Source: Klebsormidium nitens (Eukaryota; Streptophyta; Klebsormidiophyceae; Klebsormidiales; Klebsormidiaceae). From it: a DNA stretch of 64,000 nt. Positions within the stretch are counted from its first letter, which is position 1. Every line of letters starts with the position of its first letter. Location of the stretch: assembly GCA_000708835.1 (NCBI GenBank), contig DF236961.1:124001-188000 (forward strand), read 5' to 3'. The position numbers and the translations under genes were made by a program. Positions 36,154 through 47,251 of this stretch are shown here, piece after piece. A model generated the notes under the pieces. That model was not told the DNA's origin and made no database searches. It saw only the letters and a program-made list of their open reading frames with translations.

Positions 36154-39100
36154 TCACCTATGAAACTGGCAGAACTTGAAGTTGGCGTGCCGTTGCCGTT
36201 TACACCGCCACTTGCCCTGCGCCCCAGACCGATACGTGCACCGCTCTTCGTCCGCCAGCTCCTTTCCGGGGGGGGACGCCAGACCCCCACCAGTGCCCCC
36301 TTCGGCAGCATGCTCATCCCCGTGCGTTTCCTCTTTCCTCTCACTTCCCCCCCCCATCGTTTCCTCTGCTTGCACCCCCCTCTTCCTACTTGGGCTCGCA
36401 CCTTCAATTGCCTGAGTCCCCCCCGAAACAGTATTGGGAACCAGCCGGTTCCGGGGCTTGGGAAGCGAGCGGCGCTTCCTTCGGGGGGGCTGCTTGTCCG
36501 ACTCTTCGGGGCTAGGTTGGGTTCCCCCCGGAGACAAATCCAGGAATGCGTGCGGGCGCTTTTTTGGAGGGCGTGGAATGGCACTGGAGGGGGGCGGTTT
36601 GGCAGGCTGCGCATTGGGGGGGGCCGAAGCGCCGGTGGCCGGGGAGGACTTGGCGGAGGGTGAGGCTGCAGCGCTCATTTGACGTCGATCCAGGCGCTGT
36701 TTCCTGGTGGGGGGGGGGGCGATGGGAAAGGGTCGTCAGTGGGAGGGAGAAGGTGCACCAGGCGGATAGACGAGAATACCGAGCAGAACAGGGCCATTGA
36801 GGAGCAAGCAACCATACAAGAGTGCGAAAGCTAGGGCTGAAGTCTTTGTGAGGTAGCAAAGACTGTTCCCTTTGTCCTGCTAAAAATAATCGGATTCTTT
36901 TTGTCAACCAACTTTCTTCTCAGAACACCAGCAGCTGTGAAACGAAAACCTCCGTCTGCAACGAGCCACTCGGCTCTCCAATGCACAGCCCGGTCGCTGT
37001 TCCCCTCAAATTCTGCACCACAATGTTCAAAAAGAGCGGCAGCCATACCTGTGGAACACGCAAATCTTGAACCCCTTGAGCTTGGGGTTCTTGCAGCGCC
37101 AGCCCTTCTTGGCCTTCCCCGAGTGATAATTGCACCGGTCGTCCGCCTCCACTGCCGCCTCGTTTTCGGCGACCTGAAGGCTGGCCGCGACACTCTGTGA
37201 GTGGCCCTTTTCTGTCAACAGGGGCAGCCGATTCACCTGGCGAGGTCAGGAAATCGAGTTAGCAGAAAAACGGAACAAACCTTGGCAACAACGGGAGGAA
37301 ACACCTTTCAAACCCTCTCAGAAACCTGCTCTCTCAACAGAACGGATGCAGAGAGGAACAGCGCCGGACGCAAGAATTCCCGACAGCAGTGCGCGGCCGC
37401 ATCCATAGGGACCTTTCAATTACGAGCTTCATTCACAGATAGCAGCCAGTTGTTGCTCGCTGTGTGAAATCTCGTCACAAATTGCCTATGATAAGTTATG
37501 AGCATGATAGAGCCACACGGACAGGATCAGATGCTGCGAACTCGACTGCTAAGCAGAGCAGCCTGTTGATTCTGAAAGCCGATCTGTCGAGCCTCCCTGT
37601 CTAACACCCTCAAGCGCTCAAACCCTGGTTCCACAACCCAGCTCTACTTATTTTCAAGGGGCCAGGCTTGAGCTTGAAAAGGGTTCAGACTTGGCTACCG
37701 AAGATTGCATACGCACACGTGGTCCAAAGTGTCGCTTGCCTTGAGCCACATTCTTGTTTCCAGACAAAGTCTTGACTGTGAAGGATCGTCAGAATCGATT
37801 CCTGGGCCAAAAGTAAACGTTGACTAACCTGGGGGGACTCTTTCTGGGGCTTGGTAGGCGTGGCGCCACCCCCCTGCCGCCGCGCCAAGGGTTGGTCGTC
37901 CTCTGAGGAGGGGGTATCCGCTGATATTTGCGCCACGCTGTGTGCTGGGTCTAGAGACTCGGAGCGCTGTATGCTCACGTCGGAAGGATGACTTTTAAAC
38001 AAGCTGGCAGCTTTCTGGCGCGCCTGTAAAGAGGTGAGAAAGACAGGATTTAGGTAGTGAGCAACTATATGAGGTTTGTTTCCAACATTGAATTTACATG
38101 TAGCTTGCACCTACCAAAGCCACCAACATGTTGAACTTTTAAGATTGCACCTGACTGCACGCTTACCTGATCCATCCTAGATCAGACTGAAGCAGCCGCA
38201 CAACAGCCCCAAGCATGACCATAGCAGTTCTCATTTCTCTCTTCAAGACCTAGATGCCCTGTAGGGAGTCTCACCTCAGCAGGCGGCCCCTGTGGTGGCG
38301 CCTCTTCCACTTGCTGCGCAAACGCGAGCGTGAGCAGCTCGTGCGCTGCTTGCTCGGCCATCCAGTCCGCTCGACTCTTTGGCCCCCGCGCGCCCACAGG
38401 CGCTTGCGCCGACGTGTCTGCAGCAAGATCGAAACTCTGTTACACACTGGAACTAGGTCACTGAATCCAATGCTGTTGAGTCAGGGCAGAGTTCAAGAGG
38501 CACCAGAAGCTTTTGTGACTGGCGCCACTGCAAATGCTGACTCCCTGACAAAGAAGCACGACCGGTCTGCACTCACAAAGGCTTGCTAGGGATTCTGTCT
38601 AGAAGCCTTGCCGCAATAGAACGATGTACTAAAGAAAAACAGTAATCATAGGACGACTCTATCAACCAGATGAACAAGTATCCCTAGTTCAAATGTCAAC
38701 CCCCACAGAAAGATATCAAGTCCCTTGAAAGTGGCAGATACTAGCAGCGGCATACCTAGGCGGGCGCTACTCCTGCCAGCTTGCTGCTCGGGCGCTTCTG
38801 TCCTGGGGGGGTGCCTACTTCGACTGTTGGTTACACCTTCCAGTCCCGCAAAACCGCCCGCAGTCGTGAGCTGGAAAGGGATGATGTGCAATCCACCTGC
38901 GCCCGGCGCCGCCGCTCCGGTCGTCCCCGCCTTCGACCACATCCGCTTCGGCCGCAGATCCTCCTCAAAAATGTTGATCAACCCCCCAGTCGTCTCTTTT
39001 GACAGGTCAAACCACCCGCCATCCGCCCCACCCTTTGCAGTTTCCCCAACCCCCCCCGCCACCCCACTAGAATCGTCATTCACATTTTGAGCAGCCTTGA

Positions 39101-40040
39101 GGGAGCGCTGAGCCAGCTGCTCTGGTGCCCGCTGTCGCTTGAGATAGGCTGCATCCTCACGGAAAAAGCCGAACCCCCCGGCTACGGGGTCGGTCTTTCC
39201 CCCATACAGCAACAGGCTCTCGGGGCCAAAGTGCAGCTTCTGCGATGCCAGGTCCCCCTTTTCCCCGCTAGAACGCCGCTCAAGATACTGCCAGGCGCCA
39301 CCCCCCTGCAAGAGGTTTCGCTCCTGCGGTGCTTGCCGCTCGTTTCCCAAAGGGACACGCCATTGAAGGCCAGGGTTGACATCCTCGTGCGGCGCCCCTT
39401 CCTCCCCTTTCCAGAATGCTGTATTCCTTGCAAACGTCTCAATTGAAGCCCAAGCTCCGATCCCCACGTTTTGGAGCCTTGGTTGATCTCGCCTCTCTTC
39501 GCCTTCTAGAGAGCTCCTGAATTGCCTTTCTGACTCCCCATCCACTTGCGACAGCTGCTGCTCCCAACCCTCATCCTGCTGCTCCTGAAAGCCCCCTTTC
39601 TGACCCCCTAAAAGCGACCCCAGATCGCGACCACTTTCTGCCGCTGCCGACTCAACCCAAAAACCAAACAATCGGAAGCGATTGGGAGGTGGAACAGCAG
39701 GAGCCTCCCTGACATTCATGGAAGAAGCTAACGGCGGCACCAGAGGGGCCTGGAATGGCATGAAGGCGGACTGCACACCTCCCGATGGACCAATGACCTG
39801 CGCCATGGGAGGAAAGCGACCTTGAAGGTTGCCCCCTGAAGCAGGTCGGCTCGTGTTTCCACTCGCATTGTTCCACCCAGATGCTCCATCCCCCCAGTCA
39901 GGAGTAAAGGGCAAGCGATTGTCGGGAAGAGGATGACCAAGGCCTTGGAGCCTGTCCTTCAACCAGTCCAAGCTGTCGTTCTCTTGTATGATTCTTCCAT
40001 GGTCCCCAGACACGCCTTTTGCCGCTGCATTCCCGTCCAT
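36154..40040 (-). CDS. Large protein with two WRC zinc-binding motifs
   Basis: Exons 40040-38756, 38417-38275, 38023-37829, 37173-37049 and 36703-36158 chain in phase. With the TGA at 36156-36154 the product is about 765 residues. WRC motifs (Cys-x9-12-Cys-x10-Cys-x2-His, found in plant growth-regulating factors) occur twice: RCNYHSGKAKKGWRCKNPK ending CVFHR at about residues 554-583, and RCTYRSGAQGKWRCKRQR ending CQFHR at the C-terminus. Both exons end AG|GT in the same phase directly after FHR. No QLQ domain, the partner of WRC in true GRFs, is visible. The 428-residue first exon is Gly/Gln/Ser-rich and unknown, and a basic patch (PPRRKRRSLPKPRNR) could be a nuclear signal. The terminal TGA overlaps a good donor (CATAG|GTGAGG), so a further exon is possible. 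The acceptor at 37173 could instead be 37194. Confidence 0.72.
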
Positions 40041-41393
40041 CCATGCTAGTGCAGAGAGTGAGCACTCAAGCTGGTACCAACAGCCTAGTTCCCTCCTGGG
40101 CGTGTGCCTCTTCACTTGCTCCCAGAATAGGCTTCTGCAGTTGGTGCAGGATGGAACACCTATGGAAGAAACAGATGCACTTCTTAGAGACAATTCACAC
40201 AGGACATGATGGTCTATCCCAATCATAATGCCAATGGCACAAACAATGCATCTGCATAAAGAATTACTGGCCATGCATTGTCCCAGATATAAGTTTCTAG
40301 ATCCAAAACAAGCCTGTGCGAAGGCCTTGCGAGCATCCAGTCGCATCAGATGCGAATACAGGACAAGCCTGCGCTTGAGCAAGGCTCGCAAGCAGCCAAA
40401 CAGGATTGACAGCAAAGTTTCAACAGCCTGGTGCTTATGTTGCAGGGCTGTCAGGTTAATACAGCAGTGACACAATTTCTGCTGGAAGGATTTAGGACGC
40501 AAGTTGAACAAACACTTGCATTGGCAGGTTGGATGCTTCCCTCAACACAAATATGTATAGAAGGTCTGGACCGACATTGTTAAGCCTTTCGCTGAGATCA
40601 GCTCTATGCGAGCCTTGACTCCTTGACAATGACACCAGTAGCAACCTTGATCAACACATTCTGCAGGGAACACTGTGACTTTTAAGGAGAGCTACGAGGA
40701 CGTCCCTAAACTCTTCAAAACTCTGACGTCCCTTCGCCTCTTTTACCTTGTACTGACCCATGGATACAAAAGCCACATGTAAGCTCTAAACTGCATGGAC
40801 ACTCAACAGAAAAAGGAAGGCCTTGTCCTGACCCAATGCTACAAGAACACAATATGCAAGCTGACAGAGTGCGAGGACAAACAACGGCAAAAGGAAGCAC
40901 AACCACCGAACAGCACCCCCTGATCAGCCTGAACCTGTTGCTGAAAGCCCAATCATGTAGATGGACGCATACCTTGCTTGTTCAAGGAGCAATCAGACCC
41001 GCTTTCGCACCCAAGTTGCTCCGTCCCAACTTCTTTGTGGCGAAAGGAATTGCTCACACCATCCTTCTCTTCCTTCACACTGGACCTGTGACGGGCAGTG
41101 GTTCTTCCAGAGTTCTGAAGACTGAACTTCGTGTGCTCGACGCTCGTCCCAAAAAGGTCAAAGGAGAACGCTGCACAGCCTGCACTGGCAGTCTCAGAGC
41201 TAGGTAGGTTTTCAACCTGAAGGAAGGCTGATGTCATGATCAGCATCTGACAGTCTGGTTGACTAGGTACAGCCTGTACAGGGTGACACCTGAGTCCTGA
41301 TTCTGACACACGACTCACGAGTTCTCGAGGCTCGGGAGTCGGGGGTCGGGAGTAGGTACATATTAGTAGGAGCTGGTCCGTGGACTCTGTACA

Positions 41394-43620
41394 GGTACCT
41401 ACCGTAGTACAGAGTTTGCCATGCAGGACTCTTCACCCGGTACGCTGGAGGTAGGCACAAACCTTAGAACGACGATACCGGTAGGTTGGAAGGTTCAAAG
41501 TACCGGTACCTGTCACCTCGCAAGGTTCCAACCAGGAGCTGGTACCGCAGTTCGGGTACCATCATCCATGCAAATAACCGTTCCGATGTGGCCGCCACAA
41601 AGCGGGCCTATCCTGGATAGCGCAATCGCCTCTCCCGGTAAGATTCACCCAATCAAAATACGATGTGTGGCCTGTGGGAGTTATTAGGTAGGTACTACAG
41701 TAGGTACCCTCCCGAAGTCCGGACTCTCCAGTCCATGCATGTTACACGTTTGTACCGTGGGGTTAAACAGCTGCCAGATGTCAGGCTCAGAACTTGATCG
41801 CAATCGGCATCTTGCGTCATCATGGACTGGTGTGCACTGTGCAGTGGGCACTGTGCAGTGTGCAGTGTGCAGGTGTAAATAGGTAGGTAGTACATAGTAC
41901 CTACTACGGTACTACCTACCATGTACCTAAGTACTACCTAGGCGTGATCCTAGATAGGTAGGCAGGTAGGTAGGTACCGGCAACCGTACCGTACCAAATG
42001 TCCGGTTGGGCAGATTTTTGCCCAATAATCAATTTCGTATCTTGATTTTCATGGATTTTGGGCAGCTTCATCTATCCATTTCTGTTGTTTTTCCACAGGG
42101 CAAACCGGTCTGCAAGTCTTTAATTAGAATTTATTTTCAATCCAGATTTTTGGGCAAATCAAAGAACGTTTATTCCGGAATTGGAATTTGGTACGGTAGT
42201 TGTCATGGCCGACCAGGATTCAGGAGTGAGAAATAATAGAATCCATGTTCCGATTTGTTGTCGGGCAATGGCCCGGCCCTAGCTACGGTGGTAACGGTAC
42301 CTACTGATCATCACCTTCATACCTAAGTACACAGTACATGTTACGGTACATACTGGGATGATGGATCAGTCTTGCAAATAAGAGCTATGGCTTACCGCCA
42401 TATGAGGATAATACTACCGGTACTACCTAGTACCTACATACTCAACCTCATGCAAGGTTTAGGTATTCTGAAGCGTCGTCCTACAGCCTGAGGCTACAGG
42501 AAGGCGGAATGTTGACGTATAATAGAATAGGTTTTGGGGCAAATGAAGTGTTATACCTACTTGATACGGAGTCAGGCTACGGTTTTCGATCGCACCCCGC
42601 TGTGCTGTTGTAAACAGACAGTAGTGGTTCGCCGAGGTCATGGAACGTGAAACCGTGATACCGATACTAGGCATACACGTAGGTACCGGTAGTCATGACT
42701 CATGAATCATGATCCGACCTCGGACCAGGCCACAGGCAACACAGACGGTACCTGTGGGACTATCCCCACAGGTACCGAGACCGCCCATGGCACTCCGCCC
42801 CTGGCACTCCGCGAGTCGCACGATTCCTGGCTCCGGAGTCCCGACCGTTGATATGTCCGGAGTCCGTACGAAAATGTGTGAGCCACGCGACTCCTGACCT
42901 GTGTGCGGCGACTCGATCACTGGGAAAACGAGTATCGGTACCTGCGAAGTGCGGACCGGGATCAGGACTGAACACCTGAAGGACGTACGTACCTATAAGT
43001 TACCTGCGCGCTGACTTGCGTCTCGTGACTCCGACTCGTGACTTGTGAGTCGTGACTTGTGGTGTTGACAGCAGCGGTCGCCGTTAGCCCGGTACGTGTC
43101 GGCGGTAATCGTACCGGGCCGGGCATCGGCCGGTACTCGGAGCTATTTAGTAATAACAGCCTACGAAGTGCACACTGAAGACGGTACCTTTCGCACGGTA
43201 CCAAGTTTCAACACTCCGATAACTCTCGTGTGACCTAAGAGGCTAGAGCCGTCTGACCTAAGATAGGCACCCGGGGGACGGGTGGGGTTGATATGGTGGT
43301 TAGGGTGGGTTGGGGTGCGGAGCGGGTGATTATCTTGGTTAGACTTTTAGTTTGAAATGCCCGGGTAGTCCGTATCTTAGGTCACACGCCCGTTAGGTTA
43401 CACGAGAGTTACCGGTATAGTTCCAACGGGTAACCGCACACAGCCCAGGTACACCGCAGGGTTTCCCATAGCCGGTCGATACCAGCGATCCGGGCCGGCC
43501 GAGCACCGGGTTCAGCCGGTGCCGAAGGCACCTCGCCGGCTCAGCTGCAGGCCTGCAGCCGGTAGAAACGATACCCTGCCGGCTAGGCTACCAGCGTATA
43601 GATACAAGTCAGCACTTTGG
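41394..43620. repeat. GGTACC-rich low-complexity island
   Basis: By eye GGTACC occurs about 13 times between 41394 and 43200, whereas about one would be expected by chance. It is mixed with TACCGGTA, GTAGGTAG runs and (GTGCACTGTGCAG)-type repeats at 41830-41875. There is a perfect 16-base palindrome GCTGCAGGCCTGCAGC at 43544-43559 within a GC-rich hairpin cluster (43460-43590). There is no coding potential. Confidence 0.75.
43220..43411. mobile_element. G-rich dispersed element, copy B, with nested inverted repeats
   Basis: The outer ends are TAACTCTCGTGTGACCTAA at 43220 and its near reverse complement ending ACACGAGAGTTA at 43411. An inner pair, TGACCTAAGATA (about 43254-43265) and TATCTTAGGTCA (about 43373-43384), is nested inside. 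The core shares GACGGGTGGGGTT, GGTTAGGGTGGGTT and GTGCGGAGCGGGT with copies at 6191 and 44127. It is 192 bp, with no coding and no clear target-site duplication. Confidence 0.75.
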
Positions 43621-44126
43621 CTCTTGTGCAGGTTCAAACATACCCTTTAATAGACTTCCCAGTGGTCAAAATGTCCTCAAAACCGCTCAAAACCTTTGGA
43701 AAGTGGTCCAAACCCGATTGAAAAACACAGAGAGTTTGACACTCCGCCGGGCGAAAGTTTTTGACAAGTGGCGGCGACTTGCTCGGGCCGGCCGTCGCGA
43801 CGAGCTGGCCGGCAGAAATCGGGGGCTGCCGGCTGAGTGCCCGGTTGCGCCAGAATCCATGGGAAACACTGGTACACCGTAGTTGGTCGCGCGGCTCCCG
43901 CGGCGCGCCTGGCCCCATCGGCCTTATGCAGGTCGGACTCGGGGTGCACGATGCATGAGTCATCATCACGCGTCATCATCACTACGTTGCATGCAAATTG
44001 CGCGGCATACATATGTGACTCCTCCTAGGTATACCAGTATTCTACAAATTAGGGTTCAACACCCTATCTCGATCTGACACTCGAAAAAGTTCAGCTAGAA
44101 GAGTCTACCATGAGGGATGATGCATA

Positions 44127-44230
44127 AGCAGGCTGGGACGGGTGGGGTTAGTAATTGGGGGTTTAGGTGGGTACAAGTGCGGAGCGGGTGTTTTTGCGGG
44201 TTAGGTTTTTAGTGTTAGTGCAAGAGCTTA
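44127..44230. mobile_element. G-rich dispersed element, copy C, directly upstream of URM1
   Basis: The core GGCTGGGACGGGTGGGGTTA, then GTGCGGAGCGGGTG, matches copies A and B. The terminal repeats are weak here (TAAGCAGGC against a more diverged AAGAGCTTAC end). It ends about 65 bases before the URM1 start codon, so it lies in the promoter or 5' UTR of that gene. Confidence 0.62.
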
Positions 44231-44295
44231 CTACAGGAATCAGCTGATGAAGGAACAGCTTACAAACGTTTTTTCTGGTCTGAGGAACAGAGAAG

Positions 44296-46005
44296 ATGGT
44301 GGAGATTAACTTGGAGTTCAGCGGGGGCTTGGAGTTACTTTTTGGCGATGTGAAGCAGCACAAGGTGCAAGTACCCGCCAAGGATGGTGCTATTCAAGTA
44401 AGAACTGGGGAACAATTGCCCTCGCAATCCGGTTTCGTTAGACGCATCAACATTTGGAAAGGAGCAACTTTAACAATTAATGCTAGGCAATGCTGCTAGT
44501 GGAATTATGGACCGCTTCAAAAGAATTTATATCTAAAATGTGGTGGTGTTCAACATGCTCGGTCGACCTCTTAACATGGACCAAGCTGTCAATCTGTTAC
44601 AGAGTACAACTTTTGCATGCCCAACACCTGGTTGCTAGTCGCGGGCTGCCACTCTGCGGATGTTTGTGCTTCAAGGGATGCTCTCATCGTTCTGAAGTGT
44701 CGACTTGCAACCAGATTGATGCAACAACCAGTTACTTACTTTGAAAAGCTCATATGGGTGGTGTGAACTTCACATACCTTCCAAACGACCCTTGTAGTTC
44801 GGAACACTCGCTTCTCTAGTTTGCCGGCGGTGGTGCTAGGTACAAGGAAGCCAAGCCCCACATCGATTGACATGTTGGTCTGAAAAAGATCCGGCAGGAT
44901 AATTTCTGTATCTTCCTGCGGCAGGTAGCAGCTGGCATGTTTCTTGGTAAACACCTTCGTCCAAACATGATGCAAACGTTGCCACCTGGCGACTTTCTGC
45001 CACCGTACCAGTTTGCTGTAGTTGACCAATCATTGTAGAGGCTCTGATGTATAAGATCCCAGTCGTTGCTTTGCTAAATGCAGTGGCCTCGGTTCTAGGC
45101 GGCCGGGGTGGCTAAGCAGAGGTTTGCCCAGCCTGGAACAGGGCCCCGGTTTTATCACCAGGCACGTGGCTGGGTGCAAAGTGAGAGGGGGCATAAGGTT
45201 ACTTCTTCTTTCGCGTTCTTCTGCTCTTTTATCCTGTGTCTTAAGGTGCAAGTGACTGGGGGCATTCCTCTCCATGTTTCTTTCTTTTTTTCCCCCGTTT
45301 TTCTTTTGTTTGCTTCCATTGGAGGCTTGTTTTCAACAGTCAGCGCACTTTGCAGGTACTCATTTCAGACCTCCTAGTATGGATTCGGGGCAACTTGCTG
45401 AAGGAGCGCCCAGAGATGTTCCTGAAAGGGGACTCAGTGTGAGCCTTGCATCGCACTGATCCTTCTTAGAAATGGCCTGTTGCCTCTGAGAAAATGGAAT
45501 TCTTCACCACGTGCAGGATTTTGCTTTTTCTGGAACCTTGTGCGAGGCATGACACAAACAAGACAGCCCTAGACTTCGGGTGTGCTCATAAGGATTGAGC
45601 ATGGTCGTATCCCAAAAAAATGTGACGCTTTTCTAAGCACCTCAGAACGTCACCTGGCAGCAGAACTACACGAAATAGTGCTCTGAAGGCGCATCTTGCT
45701 CAAAAGAGAACAGCTCGTATCTGGCTGCCACGAAGCCGCAGCTGTTATGTTCGTTGCATGTCCGAAATCGCTTGTGTACTGACCTTATTTGGGTCTGAAA
45801 AGCAACACTTTGTAGGAGACGACCCCTGTTTCTTTCAAAGGTGGTCCAGGCAGCAACCTACTGATCCACAGCCTTTGTGTCTGTCAGGCGACCCGGCATC
45901 CTCGTCCTCATTAATGACTGCGATTGGGAGCTCTGCGGCCGATTAGCGTCTCCCGTGGAGGACGGAGACACCGTAGTTTTCATCTCTACACTGCACGGGG
46001 GCTGA
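44296..46005 (+). CDS. URM1: Ubiquitin-related modifier 1 (URM1)
   Basis: URM1 is a sulfur carrier for thiolation of wobble uridines in cytosolic tRNAs and also acts as a protein modifier. Exons 44296-44397, 45356-45438 and 45888-46005 are in phase and give 100 residues, the normal length. The start [20 protein letters not shown] is diagnostic. The second exon reads [20 protein letters not shown], then MFLKGDSV, and the third [17 protein letters not shown]. It ends in STLHGG, giving the C-terminal Gly-Gly needed for adenylation and thiocarboxylation. The acceptor at 45355|45356 (CTTTGCAG|GTACTC) restores the frame. The alternative AG at 45373 would not. A dispersed element sits immediately upstream. 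Confidence 0.94.
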
Positions 46006-47251
46006 GGATCGCTTCCTCTTTTCGAGCTACTCTCTCGACAGCGCTGGACCAACTGGATTAAAGCACCCAGTCGACACACAGGCTTAATGCGGCTGACCGG
46101 CCCAATGTCTCAGTGACCTTCCACGTACAGAAAGAGACGAATGGGTTGGGTTGCAAGTTATCTTACGAATGGGCTAAGGTACCAAGTTGAACGCTGAGGA
46201 ACGGAGCTCAGGGTCCACCATCTTTTTGACAAGCCCAGAGATCAAGTTGACACCGAATCAATGGCAGACTTTATGCAGAGCTTTTCTTTGGAAACTAGGA
46301 GGTTCAAGCACGCTGATGTTGTCAGTCAAACAGATCGTACGCTGCCGAGATGTCACTCTGGCCTAGCAACATTGAGCCGCGTTGGACTCTCGCTGTCCCT
46401 CCGACCAACAAGAGTCGCCCCCGGACCCGCCTGTGGTTAAGTTCTTTCTTTCCTGCCGGTCTCGTGAAGTCGGCAGTGTTTGAAGCCGAGATCCAGATGC
46501 TATAGGATGTCGATGCAAAGCCTGGCTACGCACATCGATCAGGCACACATCATTGTCATCGATCTGACATTGCCAATTGAGTGATCCTGAGACGTCTGTT
46601 CCTGAGACGTTTTGGCCGCCCGGTGCATCCAACATTTATGCCATGCTGCAGCTGCCGCCATGAGTATACACTGATCGAATCAGCTAGAAGCTAGACGTAG
46701 CATGTACAACTGATCACGCACGTACATGAATCGGAATAGCTTTCAATCGATCATAGCTGAAGCGCGGCTATAATTGTGATGGGATCAATCAAACTTAAGT
46801 AAACCAGATTGATGGCCACTCATGGTTGATATGTATAGATCCTTGCATGCAACCGCACCACTTGATGTAGGTGTAGTGGTCAGTGTGCTCGAGCATGCTC
46901 AGTCCGTCGACCAGATGTCTAATGTACATCCGTGATGGTTCTACCTCTCACAGTCTGGCCGCCATGACCTGTACGCTGATTCTCTACAGAACGTTTGCAA
47001 CAACAGCGACAAGCAGCAAAGTACCACCCAAGCTAGCGACTCTAATACGACACGGAAGTTTCAGTACCCCTTCTCATCCAAACACAACTGTAGAACAATG
47101 CGGTAAACGCATTAAACTCCTTGCCCTGCCCGGGGGTACTCTTTAGCGACACCTGCCCTTTTTGGCGCTAGCCTCCCTCTCTCCTTACGCCGAGCGGCCC
47201 ACATCATCTTGCTGTAGACGGCTACAAAGCCTTTCGGATAAATTTTGCGTG
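46006..47251. other. Intergenic between convergent URM1 and TPC1
   Basis: No gene is seen. The middle (46640-46900) is AT-richer with TGCATG and GATCAAT words. The remaining short frames have no motif. Parts are probably 3' UTRs. Confidence 0.55.

Larger units (their letters stand above)
40041..44295. other. 4 kb non-genic island, repeat-rich in its right half
   Basis: No gene is supported. The first 1.2 kb may include 5' UTR or leader introns of the WRC gene, since a CACTAG acceptor-like site sits just before its ATG. From about 41.3 kb the sequence turns into short palindromic words and small elements, listed separately. Confidence 0.55.

Noticed and set aside
45340-45355. 16-base microexon in URM1 that fits the phase
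   Set aside because: It would leave an intron of only about 13-18 bases before the next exon. The simpler acceptor at 45355|45356 gives a phase-correct URM1.
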